DNA of 64,000 bases from Pseudomonas sp. ANT_J12 (GTDB lineage: Bacteria > Pseudomonadota > Gammaproteobacteria > Pseudomonadales > Pseudomonadaceae). The notes beneath the pieces were generated by a model. The model was not told the origin of the DNA and made no database searches. It saw only the letters and a program-made list of their open reading frames with translations. The translations under genes and the position numbers were made by a program. The DNA lies in the NCBI RefSeq assembly GCF_008370045.1, contig NZ_VOBN01000003.1, positions 310,001 to 374,000 of the forward strand, read 5' to 3'. Position 1 is the first letter of the stretch; the number at the start of each line of letters is the position of its first letter. Positions 36,650-44,906 of this stretch are shown in pieces.

Positions 36650-37501
36650 ATGCGCGTCCTATCATCTGTTTTGTGTGTTGCGGCGTTGTCGTCAGGCCTG
36701 GTGTTCGCTACCAGTGCCTTGGCCACTGACGAGACGCAACTGGTTCAGTCGATCAATACCTATCGCAGCCAAGTGCAGCGTTGTGGCGGTCAGGCATCGC
36801 CGGAGTTGCCGCCGCTGGCGGCCGATCCGCGCCTGGTGCTGTCCGCCACGCAGAACATCGACCTGCAACAGGCGATGGCGCAGGCGAAGTATCCGATGGT
36901 CAACGTGCAGGCGATCACCCTGTCCGGCCCGCGCGATGCGACGTCGGCCATGAAGGCCGTGCAGGAAAGCTTCTGTCAGGTGGTGTTGAACCCGCAATTT
37001 ATCGATGTTGGCGTCAGCCGCGAAGGCAGCCAGTGGCGCATCGTCCTTGCGCGTCCGCTGTTGAGCGGGCGCCTGGGCGATGCTTCCGCTGAAGGTCAGA
37101 AGCTGCTGGAATTGCTTAACGCCGCGCGCGCCCAGCCGCGTCAGTGCGGCGGCCAGCCGTTCGCCGCCACCACGCCGCTGGCCTGGAACGCCACCTTGGG
37201 GGCGGTCGCCGAAGTCCACAGTCGGGACATGGCCAACAATAACTACTTCGATCACAAGGGCCGCGACGGCAGTACCCCAGGTGACCGCGCGGAACTGGGC
37301 GGCTACATCGCGCAGCAGATCGGCGAAAACATCGCCGCCGGCCAAGACACTACCCGCAAAGTCGTCGATGGCTGGCTCGGCAGCCCGGGGCACTGCGCCA
37401 ACCTGATGAACCCGCAGTTCCACGAACTGGGCGCGGCGTATGCGGTGGACCCGAAAAGTGATGGCGGGATCTACTGGACGGCGATGTTCGGGACACAGTA
37501 A
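36650..37501 (+). CDS. CAP (SCP/PR1)-domain secreted protein
   Basis: The 283-residue protein has a signal peptide (VLSSVLCVAALSSGLVFATSALA) and an N-terminal module of unknown fold. The C-terminal CAP domain (about 155-283) contains AEVHSRDMANNNYFDHKG, IGENIAAG and SPGHCANLMNPQFHELGAAY. The His and Glu residues of the CAP cavity are visible. CAP proteins are secreted or periplasmic with roles ranging from lipid binding to proteolysis; the role here is unknown. I chose the ATG at 36650. Confidence 0.87.
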   Translation: MRVLSSVLCVAALSSGLVFATSALATDETQLVQSINTYRSQVQRCGGQASPELPPLAADPRLVLSATQNIDLQQAMAQAKYPMVNVQAITLSGPRDATSAMKAVQESFCQVVLNPQFIDVGVSREGSQWRIVLARPLLSGRLGDASAEGQKLLELLNAARAQPRQCGGQPFAATTPLAWNATLGAVAEVHSRDMANNNYFDHKGRDGSTPGDRAELGGYIAQQIGENIAAGQDTTRKVVDGWLGSPGHCANLMNPQFHELGAAYAVDPKSDGGIYWTAMFGTQ

Positions 37502-37520
37502 GTCTCAAGCACACCCGTCC

Positions 37521-37613
37521 CCGTAGGAGCAAAGCTTGCTCGCGATAGCGGTGTGTCAGTCACATCATTGCCGGATGTGATGCCGTCTTCGCGAGCAAGC
37601 TTTGCTCCTACGG
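37521..37613. repeat. Inverted repeat, 'gtaggagc' family
   Basis: Arms 37521-37545 and 37589-37613 are perfect complements (ccgtaggagcaaagcttgct...). It follows the CAP gene by 19 bp. Confidence 0.82.
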
Positions 37614-37622
37614 AAGCGGTGC

Positions 37623-37657
37623 TTGATCGTTCCCACGCAGAGGGTGGGAACGATCAA
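37623..37657. repeat. Short 'gttcccac' palindrome
   Basis: The arms ttgatcgttcccac / gtgggaacgatcaa form a tight hairpin immediately upstream of chrA. It belongs to the same family as the element at 236-350. It could also end transcription from the left, although no U-tract is seen. Confidence 0.72.
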
Positions 37658-37701
37658 ACGCGCGCACCTATTCCCCGCTACTGTAAGCAAACCGTCGGTC
37701 T

Positions 37702-39054
37702 ATGAAAAAGGCTCACCTCTTGAGCGATACATTCGCAAAACCCCAAGCCGTACCCCTACGCGAAGCCTTCCTCTTCTGGCTCAAGCTCGGCTTCATCAGT
37801 TTTGGCGGCCCGGCCGGGCAGATTTCGATCATGCATCAGGAATTGGTCGAGCGTCGGCGCTGGATGTCGGAGCGGCGTTTTCTACATGCGCTCAACTACT
37901 GCATGTTGTTGCCCGGGCCGGAGGCGCAACAGTTGGCGACGTACATCGGCTGGCTGATGCACCGGACCCTGGGCGGCGTGATGGCCGGCGTGCTGTTTGT
38001 GTTGCCGTCGCTGTTTATCCTGATTGGCTTGTCCTGGGTGTACATCGCCTTCGGGGATGTGCCGGTGGTAGCCGGATTGTTTTATGGGATCAAGCCGGCG
38101 GTGACCGCGATTGTGCTGCAGGCGGCCCATCGAATCGGCTCGCGGGCGCTAAAGAACGGCTGTTTGTGGGGGATCGCAGCAGCCTCATTCGTGGTCATTT
38201 TTGCGTTCAATGTGCCGTTCCCGCTGATTGTGCTGGGGGCGGCCGTGATCGGTTATTTCGGCGGACGGCTTGTCCCTGAGAAATTCAGCAACGGCGGCCA
38301 CCGCGCAGCGAACGCCTCCTACGGCCCGGCACTGATCGATGACGACACCCCGACACCTGAACATGCCCGTTTCAGCGCGATGAAACTGCTGCGCCTGGCA
38401 CTGATCGGCGCCGTCCTGTGGGCATTGCCGATGGGCGTGCTCACCGCGTTGTTCGGGTGGGACGGCACCTTGACCCAGATGGGCTGGTTCTTCACCAAAG
38501 CGGCGTTGCTGACCTTCGGTGGTGCCTACGCGGTGCTGCCGTATGTGTATCAGGGCGCGGTCGGTCACTATGGCTGGTTGACGCCGACGCAGATGATCGA
38601 TGGTCTGGCGCTGGGCGAAACCACGCCCGGGCCGCTGATCATGGTGGTGGCTTTCGTCGCTTTTGTCGGCGGCTATGTGCAGCAGGTGTTCGGCGCCGAG
38701 CACCTGTTCCTCGCTGGCGCCCTCGCCGCCACACTGGTCACCTGGTTCACCTTCCTGCCGTCATTCCTGTTCATCCTCGCCGGCGGGCCACTGGTGGAGT
38801 CGACGCACAACGAACTGAAATTCACCGCGCCGCTGACGGCCATTACCGCCGCCGTGGTCGGGGTAATTCTCAACCTGGCAGGTTTCTTCGGCTACCACGT
38901 GCTCTGGCCCAACGGCTTCAGCGGCCACCTCGACTGGCCTTCGGCGCTGATCGCGATGGCAGCGGCGGTCGCGTTGTTTCGCTTCAAGCGCGGAGTGATC
39001 GAGGTGTTGATCGGCTGTGGGTTGATCGGCCTGGCCGTGCATTTGTTGCACTAG
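37702..39054 (+). CDS. chrA: Chromate efflux transporter
   Basis: The 450-residue CHR-family membrane protein has two homologous halves: the first with WLKLGFISFGGPAGQISIMHQELV and LPGPEAQQLATYIGW, and the second with FFTKAALLTFGGAYAVLPYVYQ and LGETTPGPLIMVVAFVAF. This duplicated long-chain layout with 10-12 TM segments is the ChrA pattern, exporting chromate. No chrB or other chromate-resistance gene is adjacent; the DeoR gene converges on it. Confidence 0.92.
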   Translation: MKKAHLLSDTFAKPQAVPLREAFLFWLKLGFISFGGPAGQISIMHQELVERRRWMSERRFLHALNYCMLLPGPEAQQLATYIGWLMHRTLGGVMAGVLFVLPSLFILIGLSWVYIAFGDVPVVAGLFYGIKPAVTAIVLQAAHRIGSRALKNGCLWGIAAASFVVIFAFNVPFPLIVLGAAVIGYFGGRLVPEKFSNGGHRAANASYGPALIDDDTPTPEHARFSAMKLLRLALIGAVLWALPMGVLTALFGWDGTLTQMGWFFTKAALLTFGGAYAVLPYVYQGAVGHYGWLTPTQMIDGLALGETTPGPLIMVVAFVAFVGGYVQQVFGAEHLFLAGALAATLVTWFTFLPSFLFILAGGPLVESTHNELKFTAPLTAITAAVVGVILNLAGFFGYHVLWPNGFSGHLDWPSALIAMAAAVALFRFKRGVIEVLIGCGLIGLAVHLLH

Positions 39055-39057
39055 CGC

Positions 39058-39843
39058 TTAAACCGCCATATCGGCTTGCACCACTTCGATGCCCAGCCGC
39101 TGATAGTCCTCGACATTGCCCGACGCCAGATGACGCTCGGTGATCAGCGTCTGGATACGTCGGCAAGGCGCAACCACAAAGGGCTCCACCGCGCCCAGTT
39201 TGTCCGCCGTGGTCACCGCCACCACATGGGCCGCGCTGTCGAGCATCGCCTGCTTCACCGGTACTTCATCGAAGTGCAGCGAGCTGATGCCGACCTCGGG
39301 ATGAATCGCGCACACCCCGGTGAACAGCAAATCCGCCTTGATCCCTTGAAACAGCCGCAACGTGTCATGCCCGCTCGCCGACATCGTCGCCGGATTGAGC
39401 TGACCGCCGGCCAGGATCACCTTGATGCCTTTGAATTCCGCCAGGGTGATCGCGATCATCGGCGAGGCCGTAACGGCAGTAATGGTGATATCCGCCGGCA
39501 ACGACCGGGCAATCTGCAGCGTGGTCGAGCCGGAATCGAAAATCACGATCTGGCCAGCCTGCACGTACCGCGCGGCCAGTTGCGCCAGGTGGGTTTTCAC
39601 TTCATCGGTTTCGCTGACACGGGTGAAGTAGTCCTTGCCGCTGTCCTTGGGCCGCGGCAATGCCCCGCCGTGCACCCGCTGCACCAGGCCGGCGCTGTCC
39701 AGTTCCGCCAGATCACGGCGGATGGTGTCTTCGGACACGGCGAAATGCTGGCTGAGCTCGGAGGCCATGACCTTGCCGTCACGTTCCAGGATCAAGAGGA
39801 TTTTTTGTCGGCGCAGGGAAGGAAGTTCGATGACTGGATGCAT
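39058..39843 (-). CDS. DeoR/GlpR-family transcriptional regulator
   Basis: The 261-residue protein has an N-terminal DeoR winged HTH (RRQKILLILERDG, SEDTIRRDLAELDSAGLVQRVHGGA) and a C-terminal DeoRC sugar-phosphate sensor domain (IVIFDSGSTTLQIARSLP, KADLLFTGVCAIHPEVGIS). I chose the ATG at 39843 because the upstream codons lack family character. The usual sugar-catabolism targets are not next to it in this window, so its regulon is unknown. Confidence 0.9.
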   Translation of the reverse strand: MHPVIELPSLRRQKILLILERDGKVMASELSQHFAVSEDTIRRDLAELDSAGLVQRVHGGALPRPKDSGKDYFTRVSETDEVKTHLAQLAARYVQAGQIVIFDSGSTTLQIARSLPADITITAVTASPMIAITLAEFKGIKVILAGGQLNPATMSASGHDTLRLFQGIKADLLFTGVCAIHPEVGISSLHFDEVPVKQAMLDSAAHVVAVTTADKLGAVEPFVVAPCRRIQTLITERHLASGNVEDYQRLGIEVVQADMAV

Positions 39844-40170
39844 GTTTATGCCTGATCTTGCGGGTTTGTGCAAGGTTAGCCAAAGCGCGGCATAAAAACA
39901 ATCGAAGCGGTGGTGGATTTGTTTTCTGGCAACCTGCGGGACGCCGTAGCGTCGTGACCCTTTCCCCTGAGCCATCAGCCATGCTTTTTCCCCTCGTGTC
40001 GAACGGATCCCCAGTCGCGCCCAAACCGCCCGACAGCACCGCGAACGGGCACACGGCGCCCTGCGCGGTGTTCTGCGCTGATGGCGACGAAGGCACTTTT
40101 GAAGCGCAGGTCGTGGATCACTTATCAGCGGTCTTGGGAAACAGGCGGAAAGACTGAGGCAGCAATCGCC
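39844..40170. other. Gap between DeoR gene and a convergently read gene; no supported gene
   Basis: These 327 bp hold an open frame from ATG 39981 to 40157 (58 codons) without a ribosome-binding site or recognised motif. Its composition is gene-like, but nothing else supports it. The part nearest 39843 should carry the DeoR promoter. Confidence 0.35.
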
Positions 40171-40842
40171 TCAGTTAGTCGCCACCCGCGCCACATTGCC
40201 CGAGGTCACCAACGCCTTCAGCGATGCATCGAACTGTTTCAACGCATTCACCTGCAACTCGGTTTGCTGATCGATTTGCGCCGCGATCTCCGGCGCCGCT
40301 TTGCCATGGACCCAGACCGAAGGCATTTGCTGTTCGCGGGAGCCTTCGGCCTTGCCGATGTATTGCAGGTTCGCGTCGTAGAACTTGGCGAGGAATCGCG
40401 CTTCGACCTGGTTGTTGCGCTTCGAAACCAAGCGACTGTAAGTGTCCAGCATCACCACCACATCCGGGTGCGCAGCCACCAGCGCATCGAGGTTGTCGTA
40501 GACGGTGACCGAGGCGAATTGTTTCTGCAGCGAACCCATCAGCCAGTTGATCGCCAGCGTCGGATCGGAGCTTTGGATGAAGGCATTGCTGATGCGCGAA
40601 TCGAGGGCGGCGTTCTTGCTGCCGTTGACCGCGACCGAATGGTAGTTCTCAAGGTATTGGAGGGTGTTGACGGTGTTTTCGCTGTAGAGCACGCCCACCG
40701 ATTGAGAATGTTGCAGGTTGGCGCTGCTATCCCCCATCGGCACGAAATGACAAGCCTGCAGGTCAGCGGCGTAGGCCGGGGCGGTGGCGGCGAAAGCGCC
40801 GGTCAGTACGGCGACAAGGGCGAAAGCAGTTGAGAGTCTCAT
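40171..40842 (-). CDS. Putative periplasmic protein of unknown function
   Basis: The 223-residue protein has a good Sec signal peptide (LSTAFALVAVLTGAFAATAPAYA, cleavage near residue 25). The mature part alternates helices and strands (DNLDALVAAHPDVVVMLDTYSRL; AEIAAQ-like stretches near the C-terminus). No domain is recognised. The DVVVMLDTYSRLV segment suggests an alpha/beta fold, possibly of the solute-binding or lipoprotein type, but that is a guess. Confidence 0.8.
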   Translation of the reverse strand: MRLSTAFALVAVLTGAFAATAPAYAADLQACHFVPMGDSSANLQHSQSVGVLYSENTVNTLQYLENYHSVAVNGSKNAALDSRISNAFIQSSDPTLAINWLMGSLQKQFASVTVYDNLDALVAAHPDVVVMLDTYSRLVSKRNNQVEARFLAKFYDANLQYIGKAEGSREQQMPSVWVHGKAAPEIAAQIDQQTELQVNALKQFDASLKALVTSGNVARVATN

Positions 40843-41002
40843 CGCGCAGGTTCCTTCAGAAGCGAGATCGGTATGACGCTATCCTCCTCCGATGCTGAAA
40901 AAACAGAACTCGCATTTTCTGATGATGACTATCGATTGAACGAATGGTCAGGAAAGCCCGGCGTTAAGGCCTGCCAGAGATCTCCACCGCCTCCGCCATC
41001 CT

Positions 41003-41032
41003 CGTAGGAGCGAGGCTTGCCCGCGAAGGCGT
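41003..41032. repeat. Single 'gtaggagc' half-element
   Basis: One arm of the family (gtaggagcgaggcttgcccg) without a facing partner within 100 bp. It lies in the 280-bp stretch upstream of the structured leader at 41130, which otherwise shows no gene. Confidence 0.65.
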
Positions 41033-41129
41033 CCGCGAGCGCACCGCCTAAACATGTTTAACGACGACTGTTTAAAGACACTCAGTGTTACGTCATAAAC
41101 GGCTACAACGCCTTGCGCCGTTACCTACG

Positions 41130-41402
41130 CGTACGCCAGAATCCGCCGGCTTGTGCGTCTAGTGCCTGAGCTTTATCGTTTCCCCGTCGCTGAAAAACAG
41201 CGATCGGGTTTGGTAGCCCGGTGTACTGGCGCATAGCCGAATGCAGACGCTTTCTTAGGTCGATGCTTTTTGGTGGCCATGCGCAGGGTCCCTTCGGGGC
41301 GCCGGTTCCAGTACTCCGGTCTACCAACCTGTGTATGGCCACCACCTCCTCGTTTGGTAGCGAAAGTGATGGCTCCTATTAGCTAGTACTGGAGTTTCAT
41401 CT
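41130..41402 (+). promoter_or_regulatory. Structured leader of the DUF6124 gene
   Basis: Three long complementarities lie in the 270 bp before the DUF6124 start codon. A local hairpin is at about 41184-41208 (cgtcgctg-aaaaa-cagcgat). Arm A (41211-41229) pairs with A' (41308-41326), 17 of 19 positions. Arm B (41272-41287) pairs with B' (41328-41343), 14 of 16 with the rest G-U compatible. The order A-B-A'-B' means either a pseudoknot or two exclusive folds. No strong coding signal is seen on either strand; a 74-codon minus-strand frame follows the palindromes. Similar leaders are, to my knowledge, often found before this protein family in Pseudomonas. Confidence 0.55.
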
Positions 41403-41480
41403 ATGTTCAAAGTTACACCCAATCCCCCGAATGCCGGTCCAGTCCCCTGAGACGCCTCTTTCGAGATTGACCCCAAGAAA

Positions 41481-41771
41481 ATGAAAGAGGCCGCCGACCG
41501 CGCGCTCAGCCATTACCTCAACCCCGGGGCGACGAAAACGCAGATACCGCCCCGCAGTTCCGGCACCTTCTTCACCATCGACGCAGCGGTGGATGACGAA
41601 ACGTTGCTGGTCGAGGTCTACGAATCGTTATCAACGGCCCGCAAGATGGTCAACGATCTCGTCGAGCTGACGGACGGCCCGCGACGCCACACGATGCTGG
41701 TGTTGCATCGGTCGCTCCTGATGGGTGAGATGGCGGCCAATCGGATGCTGGATAACCACAAGCCCGGCTAA
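41481..41771 (+). CDS. DUF6124 family small protein, 5' end interrupted by a TGA
   Basis: The 96-residue frame matches the body of the Pseudomonas DUF6124/DUF3077-like family: KKMKEAADRALSHYLNP, then FFTIDAAVDDETLLVEVYESLSTARKMV and LHRSLLMGEMAANRMLD. The family's normal N-terminus is present upstream in the same frame, starting at ATG 41403 (MFKVTPNPPNAGPVP) but halted by TGA at 41448-41450. The intact protein would be about 122 residues. The given start is the first in-frame ATG after that stop; expression as a shortened protein or loss of function are both possible. Function of the family is unknown. Confidence 0.75.
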   Translation: MKEAADRALSHYLNPGATKTQIPPRSSGTFFTIDAAVDDETLLVEVYESLSTARKMVNDLVELTDGPRRHTMLVLHRSLLMGEMAANRMLDNHKPG

Positions 41772-41782
41772 TCGCCCGGCCC

Positions 41783-41850
41783 TGTAGGAGCAAAGCTTGC
41801 TCGCGATGGCGTCCATAAGATCGCTATCGCGGGCAAGCCATGCTCCTACA
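41783..41850. repeat. Inverted repeat, 'gtaggagc' family
   Basis: Arms tgtaggagcaaagcttgctc / gggcaagccatgctcctaca with a short loop; it lies between the DUF6124 gene and the ars operon. Confidence 0.78.
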
Positions 41851-41957
41851 TTCGTTTGAGGGTGTTCACAGAATTCGTGGCCGACACCGCTCGCTCCTAC
41901 ACAGATGTGCAGCGGACGCAGCAGTTGCCTATCGGGCTAAAAAGCAGCTTGCCCAAT

Positions 41958-41977
41958 ACATATGGATATCCGTATAT
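41958..41977 (+). promoter_or_regulatory. Candidate ArsR operator
   Basis: An AT-rich dyad centred on GGATATCC (41964-41971) with flanking acatat / gtatat symmetry lies 30-50 bp upstream of arsR, the expected place for an ArsR-type repressor to overlap its own promoter. Confidence 0.45.
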
Positions 41978-42006
41978 TCGGACTTCCACACCTCTAAGAC
42001 GCCCCC

Positions 42007-42354
42007 ATGCTCAGCCCTCCTGCCCTCTACAAATGCCTGTCCGACGAAACCCGCGCCCGGGCCACTCTGCTGATCACCCGTGAGGGCGAGTTGTGCGTCT
42101 GCGAGTTGGTCTGTGCGCTGGACGACAGCCAGCCGAAGATCTCGCGCCATCTGGCGCAGCTGCGGGCATGCGGCCTGCTGCTTGATCGACGCCAGGGGCA
42201 ATGGGTGTATTACCGGCTCAATCCCGAACTGCCCGCCTGGGTTCGCGCGGTGCTTGAAACCACATTGCACGCCAACGCCGACTGGCTTGAGGAAAACACC
42301 GCCCGCCTCAATCAGATGAGCGACCGCCCACTCAATACCGCAGCGTGCTGCTGA
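42007..42354 (+). CDS. arsR: ArsR-family arsenic-responsive repressor
   Basis: The 115-residue winged-helix repressor has the arsenite-sensing cysteine motif ELCVCEL (ELCVCDL in the classic form) in the alpha-3 region, followed by the recognition helix QPKISRHLAQLRACGLL and the wing DRRQGQWVYYRLN. The C-terminus ends in a Cys pair (AACC) that may add metal binding. It is the first gene of an arsR-arsC-arsH operon with 20-bp and 12-bp spacings. Confidence 0.95.
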   Translation: MLSPPALYKCLSDETRARATLLITREGELCVCELVCALDDSQPKISRHLAQLRACGLLLDRRQGQWVYYRLNPELPAWVRAVLETTLHANADWLEENTARLNQMSDRPLNTAACC

Positions 42355-42374
42355 CCTGACCCATTGGAGTTTCC

Positions 42375-42845
42375 ATGCGCGTTCTATTCATGTGCACCGC
42401 CAACAGCTGCCGCAGCATCCTTAGCGAAGCGATGTTCAATCATCTGGCGCCGCAGGGCTTCGAAGCGGTCAGCGCCGGCAGCTTTCCCAAGGGCCAGGTC
42501 CTGCCGCGCAGCCTGATCACCTTGCAAGAAGCCGGGATTGCCATCGAAGGCTTGAGCAGCAAAGGCAACGACGCCTTCGAAGCCAACCCGCCGGACATCG
42601 TCATCACGGTCTGCGACAAGGCGGCCGGTGAGGCTTGCCCCGTCTACTTCGGCCCGGCGCTGAAAGCCCATTGGGGACTGGAAGATCCATCGGAGGTGAC
42701 GGGCGACGAAGCCGCGGTATCCGCCGCCTTCCAATCAACCCTGGTACGTATCGAAACCCGCTGCCGAGCCTTCCTCGCCCTGCCCTTCGCCGAACTTGAT
42801 CGCGATGCCTTGAAGCGGGAACTCGACCGCATCAGCACCTTGTAA
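42375..42845 (+). CDS. arsC: Arsenate reductase, low-molecular-weight phosphatase type
   Basis: The 156-residue enzyme has the P-loop CTANSCRS near the N-terminus (C7, C12, R13; CX5R) and the VCDKAAGEACPVYFG segment that carries the redox-relay cysteines. It reduces arsenate to arsenite using thioredoxin or a related thiol. This differs from the glutaredoxin-dependent plasmid ArsC. Confidence 0.93.
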   Translation: MRVLFMCTANSCRSILSEAMFNHLAPQGFEAVSAGSFPKGQVLPRSLITLQEAGIAIEGLSSKGNDAFEANPPDIVITVCDKAAGEACPVYFGPALKAHWGLEDPSEVTGDEAAVSAAFQSTLVRIETRCRAFLALPFAELDRDALKRELDRISTL

Positions 42846-42857
42846 CTGGAGCCTTTC

Positions 42858-43547
42858 ATGACTCACCCGCTGCCCAATCTCGACACCTCACTGATTCAAA
42901 CTCCTGATCAAACCGGTCCGCACAAACCACGGATTTTGCTGCTGTACGGCTCGACCCGCGCCCGCTCCTTCAGTCGCCTGATGGTCGAAGAAGCCGCGCG
43001 TTTGCTCGAACACTTCGGCGCCGAGACGCGGATCTTCAACCCCTCCGGTTTGCCACTGCCGGACGATGCGCCGAACGATCACCCGAAAGTCCAGGAACTG
43101 CTTGAGCTGATGCAATGGTCCGAAGGCCAGGTCTGGTGTTCGCCGGAGCGTCACGGCTCGATGTCGGCGGTGTTCAAGGCCCAAATAGACTGGGTGCCGC
43201 TGGCCATCGGCGCGATTCGCCCGACCCAGGGCAAGACCCTGGCGGTGATGCAGGTGTGTGGCGGCTCGCAATCTTTCAACGTGGTCAATCAACTGCGCGT
43301 GTTGGGGCGCTGGATGCGCATGTTCACCATCCCCAATCAATCCTCGGTGCCCAAAGCCTATCTGGAGTTTGACGAGGGCAACCGCATGAAACCCTCGGCG
43401 CTCTACGACCGGGTGGTGGATGTAATGGAGGAACTGGTCAAGTTCACGTTGCTGCTGCGCGATCGCCCCGACCTGGTTGATCGCTATTCGGAGCGCAAGG
43501 AGTCCGCCGAGGAACTGACCCGGCGGGTGAATCAGCGCTCGATTTGA
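42858..43547 (+). CDS. arsH: ArsH NADPH-dependent flavoprotein
   Basis: The 229-residue flavodoxin-like protein has the ArsH motifs [38 protein letters not shown], and [33 protein letters not shown]. ArsH oxidises trivalent organoarsenicals and reduces quinones with NADPH. It ends the operon; no arsB or acr3 pump follows. Confidence 0.95.
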   Translation: MTHPLPNLDTSLIQTPDQTGPHKPRILLLYGSTRARSFSRLMVEEAARLLEHFGAETRIFNPSGLPLPDDAPNDHPKVQELLELMQWSEGQVWCSPERHGSMSAVFKAQIDWVPLAIGAIRPTQGKTLAVMQVCGGSQSFNVVNQLRVLGRWMRMFTIPNQSSVPKAYLEFDEGNRMKPSALYDRVVDVMEELVKFTLLLRDRPDLVDRYSERKESAEELTRRVNQRSI

Positions 43548-43574
43548 ACCAGGCGTCGTAAACCCGCGCCCCCA

Positions 43575-44163
43575 TCAATGACCGACCACCGCCGCACCGC
43601 CCTGCCGTTGCCCCTGCGGAAAACCATGCACCCGCGCGCCAACGGCAATCCATAACCCCGCCAGCAGCAGCACCAGCAATACCCACGGAAACGACACGAC
43701 ACCGACCTGATCGAGCAGCACACCACCGAACAGACCGGCGATGGCGATCGCGCCGTTCCAGGCCACGACGTTCATGGACAAGGCAACGTCCGCGCCCTCA
43801 CCCGCCGTATCAGCCAGTGCGGTCTGCAGCAGTGTCGCGGCGCCGCCGAAGGTCAGGCCCCAGACAAAGGTGCCGACATAGATGACGATCACGGATTGGG
43901 AAAAGAACCCGAAAACGCAGGCTGTCGCGGCGAACGTGGCGAGGCTGAGCAACACGGCGTTGCGCAGATACCGGTCCACCAACCGCCCAGTGATCCAGAT
44001 ACTGAGCAACGCGGCGATGCCGAACACCAGCAGCACCAGATCGATATCGCTGGCCAGCCCGGCCGGGGTCACGAAGGGCGCGACATAGGTATAAAGAATG
44101 TTGTGCGCCAGCATCCAGGTCATCACCACCCCGAGGACCGGGCGCACGCCTGGGGTGAAAAAA
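43575..44163 (-). pseudogene. MFS transporter, 3' remnant
   Basis: The frame encodes the last half of a drug-efflux-type MFS protein: PGVRPVLGVVMTWMLAHNILYTYVAPFV, IWITGRLVDRYLRNAV, WGLTFGGAATLLQTAL and a terminal TM. The expected first six TM segments are missing. Upstream codons in the frame are antisense to the TetR remnant. The gene was therefore cut at about 44155-44170. Confidence 0.82.
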
Positions 44164-44436
44164 ACCTGCTCGGCACAGCCCACCGCCGTTTCTGCGCCAC
44201 TGGCCGAGGCCCGGGCTCGCAACCGGGCGGGCATTATCGCCTGCATCGAACGCGCGATTGCTCAGGGCGAACTGCCGGTCACTACCGACACCAAAGCCCT
44301 GGCCGCCATGTTTGACAGCTTTCTTCTGGGTCTGACGGCGCTGGCCAGAGACGAGATTCCCCATGCGGTGATGGATGCGTCGGTGACTCAGGTCATGGCG
44401 GTGTGGGATGCCTTGAGTGCGACCACGGCGCGGTGA
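44164..44436 (+). pseudogene. TetR-family regulator, 3' remnant
   Basis: The frame from about 44185 encodes only the C-terminal ligand-binding half of a TetR protein (ARARNRAGIIACIERAIAQG, ALAAMFDSFLLGLTALARDE). The N-terminal helix-turn-helix is absent. The codons before 44164 are antisense to the MFS remnant. This is the other side of the same break: the two genes were presumably divergent neighbours that shared a promoter. Confidence 0.8.
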
Positions 44437-44468
44437 TAAACCCTCTCTGCACACATTGATCTGGCGTG

Positions 44469-44891
44469 TTACGACCGCAACACGCCAATCGCCCGCCGAT
44501 ACTTCTCAACCCGCTCCAGATCGTCCCATGACGGCTGCGCAATCCGCGACAAGTCGCTGTTTTCTTCCAGGTCCGCGAGTTTGACCACTCGGCCTATCGG
44601 GTTCAGCGCTGCGCGTTCGACGAACGCCTCATAGGATTCACCCTCGACTTTGGTGACCGATGCGATCGCCTCTAACACCGCTTCGCTGAAACCTTCCTGG
44701 CGCAGCGCTTCGAGGCTGATGCCGGTGTCTTCGACCACGTCGTGCAGCACGGCGACGATCCGCTCTTCCAGGGTCGTCACCCGCAACATGACTTTCAGTG
44801 GATGCAGGATGTAAGGCGATCCACCCTTGTCGACCTGCCCTTCGTGGGCGGCTGCGGCGATTGCAATCGCCCGTTCCAGGGTCTGGCTCAT
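44469..44891 (-). CDS. Small HD-domain hydrolase, RelA/SpoT-type
   Basis: The 140-residue protein consists of a single HD domain of the (p)ppGpp-hydrolase type. It has H16 (AHEGQVDKGGSPYILHP), H30, HD at 50-51 with HDVVEDT, and KLADLEENSDL at 104-114. These match the SpoT/MESH1 metal- and nucleotide-binding residues. No synthetase domain is present. This is the pattern of small alarmone hydrolases, but related HD enzymes act on other nucleotides. I chose the ATG at 44891. Confidence 0.85.
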   Translation of the reverse strand: MSQTLERAIAIAAAAHEGQVDKGGSPYILHPLKVMLRVTTLEERIVAVLHDVVEDTGISLEALRQEGFSEAVLEAIASVTKVEGESYEAFVERAALNPIGRVVKLADLEENSDLSRIAQPSWDDLERVEKYRRAIGVLRS

Positions 44892-44906
44892 CGGGTTGCT
44901 CCTCAA

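Noticed and set aside
39981..40157. 58-codon plus-strand frame after the DeoR gene
   Set aside because: No ribosome-binding site or motif.
41121..41345. 74-codon minus-strand frame across the DUF6124 leader
   Set aside because: It exactly follows palindromic leader sequence; frames of this kind are a common by-product of that element.
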